Below are positions 18,779 to 28,698 of a DNA stretch of 64,000 nucleotides, piece by piece. Each line of letters begins with the position of its first letter. Within the stretch, counting starts at the first letter, position 1. The DNA is from Bacillota bacterium (GTDB lineage: Bacteria; Bacillota; Clostridia; Lachnospirales; Lachnospiraceae). The stretch is taken from positions 1-64,000 of the forward strand of contig JAEVYY010000009.1 in NCBI GenBank assembly GCA_023392535.1. Direction: 5' to 3'. Under the pieces are notes generated by a model. The model had not been told where the DNA came from. It did not search any database and saw nothing but the letters and a program-made list of their open reading frames with translations. Made by a program: the position numbers and the translations under genes.

Positions 18779-19033
18779 TTAAATCTGATTTTGAAATTGA
18801 TTCTTTACTTGATCGATCTCAGATGCATCAGCCATTTCAGCTGGTTGATAGAACCCTTTTGATTCTGCCAGCTTATATAAATTGTATTGAGATGATTCAC
18901 AATTATTTCTTATTTGTTGGAGTGTTTGTCTTAATTGCGTGTTTGCACACTCAGTTATTACACTCGCATAATTCTTCAAACCACTTTTTTCCATAGCAAG
19001 TGCATCGTTGATCATTACTTTATCTTGTAACAT
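18779..19033 (-). CDS. CotF family spore coat protein
   Basis: An 84-residue protein matching the coat F domain, a ferritin-like helical pair. The pattern MINDALAMEKSGLKNYASVI, then TECANTQLRQTLQQI and LYKLAESKGFYQPA is characteristic. CotF is a spore coat component in Bacillus. It is preceded 10 bp upstream by a 61-residue helical partner, and the same two-gene order recurs at 28699-29166. Spore location is inferred from the family. Confidence 0.8.
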   Translation of the reverse strand: MLQDKVMINDALAMEKSGLKNYASVITECANTQLRQTLQQIRNNCESSQYNLYKLAESKGFYQPAEMADASEIDQVKNQFQNQI

Positions 19034-19043
19034 TTTAATCCTC

Positions 19044-19229
19044 CTATTGCAAAAATGACATCAGTTTTTGTTTTGTTTCTTTCGCATCCTTAGCAGATTT
19101 CTCAAAAAATGATTTCACCTGCGGATCCTTAGCTTCCTGCGCATAAGCGTCCAGTTTCCGATACGTGTTATCATGTGCTCCTATCAAATGACGGAGATTT
19201 TGAAGTTCTAAATGATTTAAATCAGACAT
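19044..19229 (-). CDS. Small ferritin-like spore coat-associated protein
   Basis: A 61-residue all-helical protein. HLELQNLRHLIGAHDNTYRK and a second amphipathic helix, VKSFFEKSAKDAKETKQKLM, suggest half of a ferritin-like bundle, as in small CotF partners. ATG at 19229 is preferred to an in-frame TTG at 19235, since AAGGAG is eight bases from the ATG but almost touches the TTG. It is cotranscribed with the CotF gene at 18779 and is the same length as the first gene of the second pair (28699). Confidence 0.7.
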   Translation of the reverse strand: MSDLNHLELQNLRHLIGAHDNTYRKLDAYAQEAKDPQVKSFFEKSAKDAKETKQKLMSFLQ

Positions 19230-19365
19230 GGCCAATACTCCTTCCTAAATTAAAATTTCGAAACTATTTATACGCAGTTAGTATTCTACAGAATAGTAAA
19301 ATTATGTACAAATTAATTGAATTGATAACTAGAAATTATTACATTTGGTAACTACTTTTGGCAAT

Positions 19366-19400
19366 AAAAAACCACATATTTTAAAAATATGTGGTTTAAA
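19366..19400 (-). terminator. Terminator of the LysM-GH18 gene
   Basis: AAACCACATATTTT is followed immediately by its complement AAAAATATGTGGTTT, with T tracts on either side. It lies 12 bp beyond the stop at 19412. Confidence 0.75.
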
Positions 19401-19411
19401 AATTTAATTTA

Positions 19412-20701
19412 CTAATCTCCAAATTTTACTACTGTAAAAAAAGCACCAACAACATTCCATAGACCTGGGAAAAAGTTCATGATCTGCCATACGCCCGCTC
19501 CATCCAGACCAAGTTCTGGAATCAGCCTCATTTTCGCATTCATACTTCTAACGTCATCAAACCATACAACATGCATGATTCCTACTGAATCCGTATAATA
19601 ATAATAGGGCGATTGTGCCTCTTCATCATATAAAATAGTCACATTATATTGCGCAGCTCTTATGATAGCTTCTTGATTGCTAAGAGACTCTGCCTTCGTT
19701 ACTCCTCTTTCAAATGGTAGTGGCCAGTCATAGGCATAATTAGGAACTCCCATTAAAATTTTGTTTGAATCAATTACCGAAACGCCATAATTCAACACCA
19801 GTCTCATACTATTGATTGGTGAAGTCGGCATTGGTGGACTGTATGTGTAACCCCATTCATAAGTCATTAATAATAATTGGTCAGCGATTGCACCAATTCG
19901 CGGATAATCATGTGCCTGATATAGTAGACCTACCATCTCTCCGGAAGTCTTAGGTGCAAGCGCAACAAATGTCAATAGTCCTTCTTGGGATAATCTTGTA
20001 TGAACCTTATTAATAAAATTAATAAAACCTTCTTTATCATTCGGATCTATAAATTCAAAGTCGATATCAAGTCCCTGATATCCCTTTAACTTCATGTTGG
20101 ATACTATATTTTCAATTAATGTTGCTACACTTTCTTCGTTCGCAAATAATTGACTCGCAATATCCGTACTAAACACACCCTCCGCTGTCATAGGTGCCAG
20201 CATCATGATAGGGATCACACCAAATTCATATGCAATAGCGATTAACTCTTCATCATCGATCGGATTTAATTCCCCTTCAGGGGTAAAACCATAGGTAAAA
20301 ATTGATAGATAGGTTAAGTATGGTAATGTTTTTCTTAATACAGCACGATCAATAAATGGATATGCATATCCATTTACAATAATGGTATCTATCGATTCAT
20401 CACCCCGAAAACTTATAATGATCGTCTCTCCGGGAACAACGGTTCCCATAATTGCGACCCGGGGATTATTCTGTAATATTTCGGTAGTTGTTACTCCGTA
20501 TGTTTCAGCAATGGTTGTGATGGTATCTCCCTGAACAACGGTATGAATGGTTTCCGGAATCCGGATGGCAAGGCTTTGACCGACCACAAGATTATCAGGG
20601 TTTGGAAGTTCATTCACCGAGATAATCAAGGAAGGGGCAATTCCATATTGTTGTGCAATGGATTCCAGGGTTTCACCTGATTTTACTACATGGATCTCCA
20701 A
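19412..20701 (-). CDS. LysM-GH18 spore peptidoglycan hydrolase (SleL/YaaH-like)
   Basis: A 429-residue protein. Two LysM modules (about 2-47 and 52-97, starting HVVKSGETLESIAQQYG and HTVVQGDTITTIAETYG) precede a GH18 domain (about 105-425) with the catalytic GLDIDFEF motif (D212, D214, E216). Length and layout match SleL/YaaH, the N-acetylglucosaminidase that degrades cortex fragments during germination. There is no signal peptide, which is also typical of SleL, because the enzyme is made in the mother cell and deposited in the spore. A monocistronic unit with its own terminator. Confidence 0.9.
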   Translation of the reverse strand: MEIHVVKSGETLESIAQQYGIAPSLIISVNELPNPDNLVVGQSLAIRIPETIHTVVQGDTITTIAETYGVTTTEILQNNPRVAIMGTVVPGETIIISFRGDESIDTIIVNGYAYPFIDRAVLRKTLPYLTYLSIFTYGFTPEGELNPIDDEELIAIAYEFGVIPIMMLAPMTAEGVFSTDIASQLFANEESVATLIENIVSNMKLKGYQGLDIDFEFIDPNDKEGFINFINKVHTRLSQEGLLTFVALAPKTSGEMVGLLYQAHDYPRIGAIADQLLLMTYEWGYTYSPPMPTSPINSMRLVLNYGVSVIDSNKILMGVPNYAYDWPLPFERGVTKAESLSNQEAIIRAAQYNVTILYDEEAQSPYYYYTDSVGIMHVVWFDDVRSMNAKMRLIPELGLDGAGVWQIMNFFPGLWNVVGAFFTVVKFGD

Positions 20702-20758
20702 AATAGTTGGCTCCTTATATCTTATTACTATAACATACTATATGCACCTTAATTCTAC

Positions 20759-21211
20759 TTATTTACAGAGTTCTTCAGAATCTAAAATCACGGTGAATGG
20801 ACCTTCATTTGTAAGAGATATCATCATATCCGCGCCAAATTCCCCCTGCTCCACAGGAAATCCTTCATTCCGGCATTTTTCTAAGATGTAATCATATATA
20901 TTTCTTGCATGTTCCGGAGAGCCTGCCTGTATAAAGGAAGGTCTGTTTCCTTTTCTGCAATCCGCATATAAGGTAAATTGTGATACGATCAGAAGTTCGC
21001 CCTGAACGTCTGCCAAAGATAAATTGGTTTTACCATCCATATCTTGAAAAATACGTAATCCTAACAATTTTTTAATTAATTTATCAGCAATTTCCAAGGT
21101 ATCACTTTCGCAAATTCCCACAAAAACTAAAAATCCTTTCTGAATACTACCAATTATAGTATCATCCACAGATACGTTTGCATGTGTGACCCGTTGAATC
21201 AAAAATTTCAT
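20759..21211 (-). CDS. dtd: D-aminoacyl-tRNA deacylase
   Basis: A 150-residue Dtd enzyme, which removes D-amino acids or glycine from mischarged tRNA. The two hallmark motifs are present: [17 protein letters not shown] around residue 78 and [10 protein letters not shown] with the cis-proline loop near 137. The full length matches the family. Its start overlaps the stop of the AI-2E transporter gene by four bases (ATGA), indicating translational coupling. Confidence 0.95.
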   Translation of the reverse strand: MKFLIQRVTHANVSVDDTIIGSIQKGFLVFVGICESDTLEIADKLIKKLLGLRIFQDMDGKTNLSLADVQGELLIVSQFTLYADCRKGNRPSFIQAGSPEHARNIYDYILEKCRNEGFPVEQGEFGADMMISLTNEGPFTVILDSEELCK

Positions 21212-22512
21212 GTTTCCTCACCTTCGCTAACTTCGGAATTTGCCGTATGCAATTCTGCACTAGCAACGGATTCCGTATTTCTTTGTATGAACTCTTTATT
21301 GTCTATTTCATACACCGTTGTATAAAGGGCTGTATTTGTACTCAATCCCTTTTTTTTAAGCATACGGTTACAAACTGATTTGAATCCTGCCAACAAGACC
21401 GCGAATGTTGGAACACCGATCAGCATACCTAATACACCAAACAATCCACCGAATAAAGTGATGGAAAAGATGACCCAAAAACCGGATAGTCCTGTTGAAT
21501 TACCTAAAATTTTTGGACCTAAGAAATTTCCATCAAATTGCTGTAAAAGCAAGATAAAAATTATAAAATATAGACATTGCAAAGGATCGACCATTAAAAC
21601 GAGCATTGCACTTGGTACGGCACCCACATAAGGACCAAAGAAGGGTATAATATTTGTAACACCTACAATAACACTGATCAATACCGGATATGGAGTCCCA
21701 ATCATACTGGTACCAATGAAACAAATAATACCAATAATAATGGAATCAATAATTTTACCGCCAAGAAAACCACTAAAAGTCCTATGTACAAATCGCATAT
21801 TTTGTATAAACTCATTTGCAGTCTTCGTTTCCAATATTGCATAAATGACTTTTTTGCATTGTCCGCTAAAAAGCTCTTTACTACTTAATAGATAAATAGA
21901 AATGACAAATCCGATAATGAGATTCCAAAGGGACATTACAAATCCTATCACACTTAAGGATAATGTTTTTAATAATTGATTCATCTGGGGAAGCAGACTC
22001 TGATTCAACCATCTTTCAATTTCAGTAGAGTATTGTTCTATCAACTGATTGGCAAAATTCTCGATATCCGGATTTGCAGATAGGATCTTAGTAATCCATA
22101 CACTTAAATTATTGATATAAATAGGAAATTGTAAAACGATACTTTGTATACTTTTGATCAGAGATGGAATCACCATTGCAAAAAAACCGTAGAGCATACT
22201 GCAAACGGCTATTAATGTGAGTATAATGGATACAAATCGCAATCTCTTTTTAATTACAGGAGTATTTTGAATTTTACATAAGGATAAGATTGGAAGTAAG
22301 ATTTTATTTTCTATAAAATTCATTATAGGAGTTAATAAATAAGCAACTGCCAGTCCATCGATGACAGGCATTGATATCGCTAACATTTTACCGAATCCTT
22401 GTTTAAATGAAGAACCATGAAATAGTAAATAATAAAAGCAAATAGAGACAACAATAACCAAAAATGCAGTGATTCCCCAGTATAAATACTTCTTGTCCCA
22501 TCTATATCTCAT
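21208..22512 (-). CDS. AI-2E family transporter
   Basis: A 434-residue membrane protein with about eight transmembrane helices. The core [20 protein letters not shown] and the [15 protein letters not shown] motif identify the AI-2E exporter family (PF01594). Members include quorum-signal exporters and sodium/proton antiporters, so the cargo is not predictable. The C-terminus is a polar tail rich in Glu and Ser. It overlaps dtd by four bases. Confidence 0.88.
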   Translation of the reverse strand: MRYRWDKKYLYWGITAFLVIVVSICFYYLLFHGSSFKQGFGKMLAISMPVIDGLAVAYLLTPIMNFIENKILLPILSLCKIQNTPVIKKRLRFVSIILTLIAVCSMLYGFFAMVIPSLIKSIQSIVLQFPIYINNLSVWITKILSANPDIENFANQLIEQYSTEIERWLNQSLLPQMNQLLKTLSLSVIGFVMSLWNLIIGFVISIYLLSSKELFSGQCKKVIYAILETKTANEFIQNMRFVHRTFSGFLGGKIIDSIIIGIICFIGTSMIGTPYPVLISVIVGVTNIIPFFGPYVGAVPSAMLVLMVDPLQCLYFIIFILLLQQFDGNFLGPKILGNSTGLSGFWVIFSITLFGGLFGVLGMLIGVPTFAVLLAGFKSVCNRMLKKKGLSTNTALYTTVYEIDNKEFIQRNTESVASAELHTANSEVSEGEET

Positions 22513-22714
22513 ATTGATACGCTCCTTTTTGACTTATGTGGATATTATAGCATAACAAAATATTTTACGTAATGAATCTGTCAAATTTAATAAAAATTTA
22601 TTAAAATATACCATTGAATTCTTATTTTTAAGTTCATTTTATGTTACTATACTATAAGGAAAGTTATCTATAGGTTTTTTAATATAATAAACAACTTCTA
22701 GAATGGAGATATTA

Positions 22715-23761
22715 ATGGAACGCTCTTATCAAGATGAAATCAATCAAAAAAATATACTTAAATTAAGGGAATTACTTCTTATGCTGCCCTCTTTCTGTAA
22801 GGATTTTTTCAGAGGTATACACGATACCACATCATCCAGGACACGCATTGCATATGCCTATGATTTACATATCTTTTTTTCTTTTTTACACGAAATGAAT
22901 AGTGTCTGCCAGAAGATGGAGATCGTTGATTTTCCACTTTCGATTCTGGATCAGTTAACACGAGAAGATATCCTGGAATATACAGAATACCTGAATCTTT
23001 ATCAAAAAGATGGAAAGCAGATCACAAATGATGAGCGTGGTAAGACAAGGAAACTTGCTTCTTTAAGAACTTTCTACCACTTTTTCTATACCAATGAAAT
23101 GATTCATAACAACCCTGCTGTCTTAGTATCATTACCAAAACTTCATCAAAAAGAGATTGTACGACTAGAGCCGGATGAGGTTGCTATCTTGTTAGATCAA
23201 GTGGAAGAAGGGATCAAATTGACAAAGGGTCAGACAAAATATCACAGGAAGACCAAGCTTCGGGATATGGCGCTTCTGACTCTTCTACTTGGTACTGGGA
23301 TCCGTGTTTCTGAATGTGTTGGCCTGGATAAGATTGATCTTGACTTTAATACAAATGGAATCCGAATTCATCGAAAGGGTGGATATGAGACTGTCGTATA
23401 TTTTGGAGAAGAAGTTCAGACCGCTTTGCTTGCTTATCTGAGCGAGCGAGATCAGATCATTCCTTTGACCGGGCATGAAAATGCGTTATTTCTTTCTATA
23501 CAAAATCGTCGTATAACGGTTCGTGCTGTTGAAAACCTGGTGAAAAAATATGCTGGACTCGTTACCAATCTCAAAAAAATTACACCTCATAAATTAAGGA
23601 GTACTTATGGCACCGCACTGTACCAGGAAACAGGTGATATCTATCTGGTTGCAGATGTTCTTGGTCATAAAGATGTCAATACTACGAAAAAACATTATGC
23701 CGCGATCGAGGATGCCAATCGAAGAAAAGCGGCTAGAGTCGTTAAATTACGGGATATTTAA
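22715..23761 (+). CDS. Tyrosine recombinase (XerC/D-like)
   Basis: A 348-residue tyrosine recombinase. The SAM-like N-terminal domain covers about 15-140. The catalytic set is complete: GTGIRVSE (R197), K221 in HRKGG, HKLRST (H292, R295), LGHKDVNTT (H318) and HYA (Y328). ATG at 22715 follows GGAG six bases upstream; an in-frame ATG at 22703 has no such site. No phage or transposon genes surround it, so it is more likely a chromosomal Xer-type or orphan recombinase than a prophage integrase. A dif or att site was not found. Confidence 0.9.
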   Translation: MERSYQDEINQKNILKLRELLLMLPSFCKDFFRGIHDTTSSRTRIAYAYDLHIFFSFLHEMNSVCQKMEIVDFPLSILDQLTREDILEYTEYLNLYQKDGKQITNDERGKTRKLASLRTFYHFFYTNEMIHNNPAVLVSLPKLHQKEIVRLEPDEVAILLDQVEEGIKLTKGQTKYHRKTKLRDMALLTLLLGTGIRVSECVGLDKIDLDFNTNGIRIHRKGGYETVVYFGEEVQTALLAYLSERDQIIPLTGHENALFLSIQNRRITVRAVENLVKKYAGLVTNLKKITPHKLRSTYGTALYQETGDIYLVADVLGHKDVNTTKKHYAAIEDANRRKAARVVKLRDI

Positions 23762-23778
23762 TAGGAAATATCAGGTAT

Positions 23779-24384
23779 CTAATATCCAAGATTTTCATGA
23801 ATTAAGATAACTTCATATTCACTCCCCGTAGGTTTCTGCCATAGCACAGAAAAATTTCTACATATTCTTTGCGGGCTTTTACAATCATAACATTTATCAC
23901 CCTTTATCGCACATGGCGTTTTAACTCCTAAACGTTTGGCGTTAAGGGGTGCGGCAATATTTCTTGCTCTATTTAAGGCCTCTTCATAACTTGAAGCTAT
24001 TTTATTTTCACCAATAATTAAATACACTTTGTCATGTCCAAAACTGATTGCAGATACACGATTTCCAGTATTATCGATATTGATGATTTCTCCTGTTTCA
24101 GCAATTCCATTTACCGAGGAAATATAAATGTCTGCCATACTTGCTCTCTTTCTCGCCTCCATGGCACTCATGCCTTCCGGTAATCGCATATGCCAATACA
24201 CATCATTATGAGACATCAGTGCCTCATACAGTTTCATTTCCTCTACCGTAATAGAACCTCCAATTCCAATCGTTCTATCATGCAGTTGATTAGCTAAATA
24301 CTTCGTAGCTTCTTCTGCATGATTAAATTCATTTACGGTATACCCTCGGTACTCCAGACTATTTTTGAGTTTTGTAAATTCCAT
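23779..24384 (-). CDS. LUD domain protein (LutC/YkgG-like)
   Basis: A 201-residue protein with the LUD fold (formerly DUF162): TIGIGGSITVEEM, then EGMSAMEARKRASMADIYIS, NGIAETGEI and GHDKVYLIIGENKI. The C-terminus has a cysteine cluster (PCAIKGDKCYDCKSPQRIC), the usual form in clostridial LUD proteins and probably metal-binding. LutC-type members take part in lactate oxidation, but LutA/LutB are absent, so this stand-alone form has no assigned role. It is the last gene of the operon starting at 26617. Confidence 0.85.
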   Translation of the reverse strand: MEFTKLKNSLEYRGYTVNEFNHAEEATKYLANQLHDRTIGIGGSITVEEMKLYEALMSHNDVYWHMRLPEGMSAMEARKRASMADIYISSVNGIAETGEIINIDNTGNRVSAISFGHDKVYLIIGENKIASSYEEALNRARNIAAPLNAKRLGVKTPCAIKGDKCYDCKSPQRICRNFSVLWQKPTGSEYEVILIHENLGY

Positions 24385-24406
24385 ATTGGTGGTACTCCTT
24401 CCCGTA

Positions 24407-25258
24407 CTAGCTTCTTATTTTAAAGATATTTTTTATACGAAGTAATTCTGAATTGGATATCGTAGCATCAAAATTATGCTCAATATAGAAGCAAATGTTT
24501 TCATAATCTTTTTCAGAAAGCTTTTTAATGTTTGCAAGTTGATTCCAGCATAGCGTAAAAAGGAATCGTTCCATATCGGAGAAAGAATCCATATAATAGA
24601 TTGGAAAATCCAAAACCGCATGAAAAGCTTTTCCTAAGTCGCAGTTCATGCTTTGTAAATCATCATAACTTCTTTTCTTTCCATTATCCGACCATTCTCC
24701 TGTGGTGAGTAATCCTTCGTTAGATTGCATTTTTAATAATCGATCTATTTCTTCTGGATATTCTGTTTCTAATCTCTCAAAAGACAGTTTGTTTTTACAA
24801 GTTAGCTCTAGATTGATATTAAAATCGTGGAGAAATTGACAGGCACGAATGTTTAAGGTTTCCACTCGCAGTCCATGGAATGCTGAAGTACTTGGCTCAA
24901 ACAAAACCTGTATTTCATCTCCTCTTTTTCTAAGACCACAACTCATCCAGCCTATCAGCGAAGCATTTGTGAATGCATCCATAATCGTATAAGTTGATTG
25001 ATATGGAAATAGATATGCAGGTATGATTCTCATTTCCGGAATGCCATATTTATGTATTAGAATCTCCTTCGTATACTCGCCTAACCGCCCAGTGAAAAAA
25101 GACGCATAAGAAGAAGGAGCATAGGTTCCTGAAGCAATTGCAAAAGAAGATCTATCTTTCATTAATGTAATTGCTGCCTGGGCAATTCTACTATCATGTA
25201 TCGATTTTTCCCAATTTCCTTCTATGGAAACAAAATGCAAGTTGTTTTTTATCGACAT
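24407..25258 (-). CDS. Conserved hypothetical protein
   Basis: A 283-residue soluble protein of unrecognised family. It contains a glycine/serine-rich turn (AIASGTYAPSS) and ILIHKYGIPEMRIIP, faintly like the DUF218 (YdcF) phosphate-type fold, but key motifs cannot be confirmed. The second half is helical and charged. No membrane segment or signal peptide is seen. It lies between a PNPOx-like gene and the LUD gene with gaps of 32 and 22 bp, so it belongs to the same operon. Function unknown. Confidence 0.6.
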   Translation of the reverse strand: MSIKNNLHFVSIEGNWEKSIHDSRIAQAAITLMKDRSSFAIASGTYAPSSYASFFTGRLGEYTKEILIHKYGIPEMRIIPAYLFPYQSTYTIMDAFTNASLIGWMSCGLRKRGDEIQVLFEPSTSAFHGLRVETLNIRACQFLHDFNINLELTCKNKLSFERLETEYPEEIDRLLKMQSNEGLLTTGEWSDNGKKRSYDDLQSMNCDLGKAFHAVLDFPIYYMDSFSDMERFLFTLCWNQLANIKKLSEKDYENICFYIEHNFDATISNSELLRIKNIFKIRS

Positions 25259-25290
25259 TATGTATAATTCCTCTCTTGCATGAATTTTAC

Positions 25291-25764
25291 TTATTCATAG
25301 TACTTACCTGTTTGTTCCAGAATCTCAATTTTTATTACTGCCGTCCCTTTTACCATGTTATCAGGTAAAGAAATATGTTTTAAATGCGGTGTATATTTTT
25401 GTACAATTAATTGTAAGGCATCCCTCTTCTGTTGAAAATCCTCTAATATATGTGCTTGGCCTGTCAAGATGATACTCTGATATTTTGTATTTGTTTCGCA
25501 GGGCCTGTGATCCGTATCTAAAAGCAAAGAATCCATTTCATACGCAGTAAATGAGACCGATGTATTTACCCTTATATTATCAATTTTTTGGCCTCTTGGC
25601 AATCCATGGAAATAAACAGCCCCCAAATCATACGCAAAGTGAATCGGTGTTACATATGGGGTACCATCTGGATTTATTGTTGCAATTGTGGCTACCTGTG
25701 TCTTTCTTAAAAGGATGTCCATCTTTTCTGCATCCAATGGATGCGTTTTCATTCTATGTTGCAT
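25291..25764 (-). CDS. Pyridoxamine 5'-phosphate oxidase family flavoprotein (Nim-like)
   Basis: A 157-residue split-barrel flavin-binding protein. TQVATIATINPDGTPYVTP at the N-terminus and FHGLPRGQKIDNIRVNTSV are typical of FMN-binding PNPOx-like and 5-nitroimidazole reductase (NimA) proteins. Such enzymes reduce small organic substrates or bind heme or F420; the actual substrate is unknown. It lies 4 bp from the arylamine acetyltransferase gene, probably translationally coupled. Confidence 0.85.
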   Translation of the reverse strand: MQHRMKTHPLDAEKMDILLRKTQVATIATINPDGTPYVTPIHFAYDLGAVYFHGLPRGQKIDNIRVNTSVSFTAYEMDSLLLDTDHRPCETNTKYQSIILTGQAHILEDFQQKRDALQLIVQKYTPHLKHISLPDNMVKGTAVIKIEILEQTGKYYE

Positions 25765-25768
25765 TTTT

Positions 25769-26617
25769 CTATTCCTCTCTACTATCCTTGTAATTTAAAA
25801 TTAAATTCGCTTCTTCATATTCTAAATCAATATCAAAATATAATTTACATAAATCCTTAAACTGCTCCCCGGAATGAATGATTTCTTTTCTGTTTATAGT
25901 ATGATTATGTGACATCGTAAATTTATTTCCTGCAATGGTGATATGTTCATGGGGAGGACAGATAGACATATGTGGTCCATCCACAAATGGTGATTCGGGA
26001 TGTGTTTCACAAAAATAATTCGCCATATAGAAATCCGTTTCTGATTGAGGGCATTCATCAAAACCAAAAACAGGCTTCCATTCTTTCTCCGGGAGCTTTT
26101 GCCAAAGTATACATCCGTAATAGCAGTCTCTCGTAAACTTATATTCTGAAATCCCATCAAATTGTACCACGTCATAAACAAATCGAAGGGCATATCTTGG
26201 TGATTCATTGCGGAAGCTTACGTCTGCCAGATAGGATTCTTCTCCTAAGCTCACTTTCAGAATGCGATGTCTACGAAGCTGTACCCCTTTGCCTTCGAAT
26301 ATAAATCTGCAATTATATACCGTTACCTGGTAGCCTAATGCCCGCAATAAATGAGTAAAAAGTCCGTTTACTTCAAAACAATACCCCCCTCTTTTTTTCA
26401 AGATAATTTTTTCATATAAATCTTTTCCATTTAAGGAGATTGGTTCCTGTAGGAGAATTGACAAATTCTCATAGGGTATTTTTGCGATATGAATATTCTG
26501 CAGTCTTTTCAGATTATCCGCTGTTGGCTTCCATTGCTTAGCGTTATATTCGATTCCAAGTCTTCTAAAATAGGAAATCACCTGTTCCAAAGTTAATTTA
26601 AAATTTTCATCTACCAT
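25769..26617 (-). CDS. Arylamine N-acetyltransferase
   Basis: A 282-residue NAT enzyme transferring acetyl from acetyl-CoA to arylamines or related acceptors. The Cys-His-Asp triad is complete: RGGYCFEVNGLF (C80), RRHRILKV (H117) and YLADVSF (D132). IPYENLSI near residue 47 is another family mark. It heads a four-gene operon (NAT, PNPOx-like, hypothetical, LUD) divergent from a MocR regulator. The natural substrate could be a xenobiotic or a biosynthetic amine. Confidence 0.92.
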   Translation of the reverse strand: MVDENFKLTLEQVISYFRRLGIEYNAKQWKPTADNLKRLQNIHIAKIPYENLSILLQEPISLNGKDLYEKIILKKRGGYCFEVNGLFTHLLRALGYQVTVYNCRFIFEGKGVQLRRHRILKVSLGEESYLADVSFRNESPRYALRFVYDVVQFDGISEYKFTRDCYYGCILWQKLPEKEWKPVFGFDECPQSETDFYMANYFCETHPESPFVDGPHMSICPPHEHITIAGNKFTMSHNHTINRKEIIHSGEQFKDLCKLYFDIDLEYEEANLILNYKDSREE

Positions 26618-26661
26618 ACCATTTACCTCTTGTCTTTTGATTCATATGTTATACAATATCA

Positions 26662-26679
26662 TTTAAGTGGTTCTTTAAA
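26662..26679. promoter_or_regulatory. Candidate MocR binding site
   Basis: TTTAAGTGGTTCTTTAAA lies between the divergent NAT operon and the MocR gene and contains an AAGTGG core next to a TTTAA repeat. MocR regulators often bind AAGTGG-like direct repeats. This is a weak, single-sequence assignment. Confidence 0.25.
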
Positions 26680-26732
26680 CAGCTCCAATTATGTTCTATT
26701 TATTAGATCCAATCTTAAATGAGGTGAATGCT

Positions 26733-28145
26733 ATGATCGTTATTGACAAGAAATCCAATCTTCCATACTATGAGCAAATATACCAACAAATAAAAGAACA
26801 AATTATCACACAGCAGATTCCAGCAAATCAGAAACTACCGTCAACACGTGATTTATCTGCCGACCTTATGGTGAGTAGAAATACCGTGATCAATTCTTAT
26901 AGCCAGTTGGAAGTAGAGGGTTTTATAAAATCGATCGGTGGTTCTGGTTATTATGTGGAACAACTAAATTTACCAGTATCATCTTCTTTTGATTCCTTTT
27001 CTAACCATGTAGACCATTCTATTCATACCGAGCATACACCTTGCAAGTATGATTTTCAATATGGTGATCTTGACTATAATTGTTACAAGATAAAATCCTT
27101 AAAAAAATGTATCACGAATGCGATTGATACACTTTCAGTACAGCAAAGACTTTTCTATTCTTCCAAAGAAGGGATTCCTGAATTAAGAGAGGCACTCTCC
27201 CATTATCTATTTCTATCTCGTGGAGTAAAGTGTTCGCCAGATCAAATTATCATAACCAGTGGACACCAATATTCACTCAATATCATTGCTCATTTGTTTT
27301 CCTCTGAACATTGGATTTTTGCAATGGAAGAACCAGGATATGATGGTACAAGAGCAATTTTTGAACAAAATAAGTATAAAATAACTCCTGTACCATTAGA
27401 AACAGATGGCATTGCAATAAAAGATCTGCACAATCTGAAAAAAACATTGCTTTATATCACTCCTTCCCATCAATTTCCCATGGGGAGTGTTCTTTCTATT
27501 GCAAAAAGGCTCTCTATTTTAAAATGGGCCGAAACCAATCATGGATATATTATTGAGGATGACTATGACAGCGAACTTCGATATCACACCCATTCCATCC
27601 CTTCTCTACAGTCTATTGATCAAAATAACAGAACCATATATTTGGGTACTCTCTCAAAATCGCTTTCTCCAGATTTAAGAATAGCCTTTGTGGTACTTCC
27701 CAAAACATTGGTTTCTTACTATCATGAGAAAGAAAGACTTAGCTATTGTTCTGTCCCGTCTTTTCTACAGATGGCTTTGGCTGAATTTATGATAAGTGGA
27801 TATTATCAAAAGCATATTAATACACTCAGAACCTATTATAAGAAAAAAAATAAATGCATTCTAAAGCTGTTGGAGGAAAGTAATACAGACCATATGACAT
27901 TATATGGTTCCGATGCAGGCTTACATTTCGTCCTATCCATTCCCACACATTTAGAGCAACCAGATATCATTGAAGCATTTGCTAAAAACAATATCCAAGT
28001 ATATCCCACAGATATTTATTGGATGGACAAAAAACATTGCCCAAAAAATCAGATATTAGTCGGTTATAGTTCAATTCCAATGAAGGATATTAAAAATGCA
28101 ATGAAGTTGTTCTTCATTACGCTACATGATCTTTCAAAACAATAA
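26733..28145 (+). CDS. MocR/PdxR-type GntR-aminotransferase regulator
   Basis: A 470-residue fusion of a GntR winged HTH (about 1-75; LPYYEQIYQQIKEQI, LMVSRNTVINSYSQLEVEG) to a fold-type I aminotransferase domain. The PLP lysine is in GTLSKSLSP (about K309) with the partner Asp in IIEDDYDSELRY. MocR proteins use PLP adducts as effectors and control pyridoxal, GABA or transport genes. The start at 26733 follows GAGGTG; an upstream frame from 26691 lacks this site. It is divergent from the NAT operon, a likely target. Regulation of a PNPOx-like protein is suggestive of vitamin B6, but unproven. Confidence 0.9.
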   Translation: MIVIDKKSNLPYYEQIYQQIKEQIITQQIPANQKLPSTRDLSADLMVSRNTVINSYSQLEVEGFIKSIGGSGYYVEQLNLPVSSSFDSFSNHVDHSIHTEHTPCKYDFQYGDLDYNCYKIKSLKKCITNAIDTLSVQQRLFYSSKEGIPELREALSHYLFLSRGVKCSPDQIIITSGHQYSLNIIAHLFSSEHWIFAMEEPGYDGTRAIFEQNKYKITPVPLETDGIAIKDLHNLKKTLLYITPSHQFPMGSVLSIAKRLSILKWAETNHGYIIEDDYDSELRYHTHSIPSLQSIDQNNRTIYLGTLSKSLSPDLRIAFVVLPKTLVSYYHEKERLSYCSVPSFLQMALAEFMISGYYQKHINTLRTYYKKKNKCILKLLEESNTDHMTLYGSDAGLHFVLSIPTHLEQPDIIEAFAKNNIQVYPTDIYWMDKKHCPKNQILVGYSSIPMKDIKNAMKLFFITLHDLSKQ

Positions 28146-28158
28146 GATAGCTTTTTTA

Positions 28159-28488
28159 TCAGTTTTTATTTTGGGTATAAAAGCAATGCCACTTTTTATC
28201 TTCTAAAAATACCATAATAAAACCATCACCAGTATCAGATGTATAGCTGTTTCCAATGCATCCGAAATTAGAAGAACCATTTTCAGTTGGAATAGAATCT
28301 TCCTCTATTGAGGAAATAATTTCTCCCTCTACACATTCTGAATCCCCCATGGGACCAGTCTCATCCGTCCCATAATATAACGTATCATTTACTTTTAGTA
28401 TCCTATCTTTTTGTGTTTTTTTACTGTTACAACCGACCAATAATGACATCAGTATGAGTATTCCCAGTAAGCATAAATTCTTTTTCAT
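28159..28488 (-). CDS. Small lipoprotein
   Basis: A 109-residue predicted lipoprotein. The signal peptide MKKNLCLLGILILMSLLVGC ends in a lipobox with cysteine at residue 20. The mature part has TLYYGTDETGP and a GNSYTSDTGDGFIMVFLED stretch similar to small DUF-type lipoproteins of clostridia. No function can be assigned. It is convergent with the MocR gene, 13 bp away. Confidence 0.75.
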   Translation of the reverse strand: MKKNLCLLGILILMSLLVGCNSKKTQKDRILKVNDTLYYGTDETGPMGDSECVEGEIISSIEEDSIPTENGSSNFGCIGNSYTSDTGDGFIMVFLEDKKWHCFYTQNKN

Positions 28489-28698
28489 CGTACCTCCATA
28501 AAATAAATTTATTTGTATTTCAAATAGCTAACATGATTCCTGTCCGTATAGACAAGGTTCCTTTTTTTAATGTTTATGACAATAATGAAACAATTTCCCA
28601 GAGATAAAATTAAAATTATTTACATATTTTTTTGAATATAGCAAAGAATAACTCATGAATAATCAAATTAAATCGTTAATAAGAAAGGAGTTTATGGT

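Noticed and set aside
22715..23761. Prophage or integrative element around the recombinase
   Set aside because: Neighbouring genes are chromosomal, with no structural, lysis or transfer genes and no att duplication seen.
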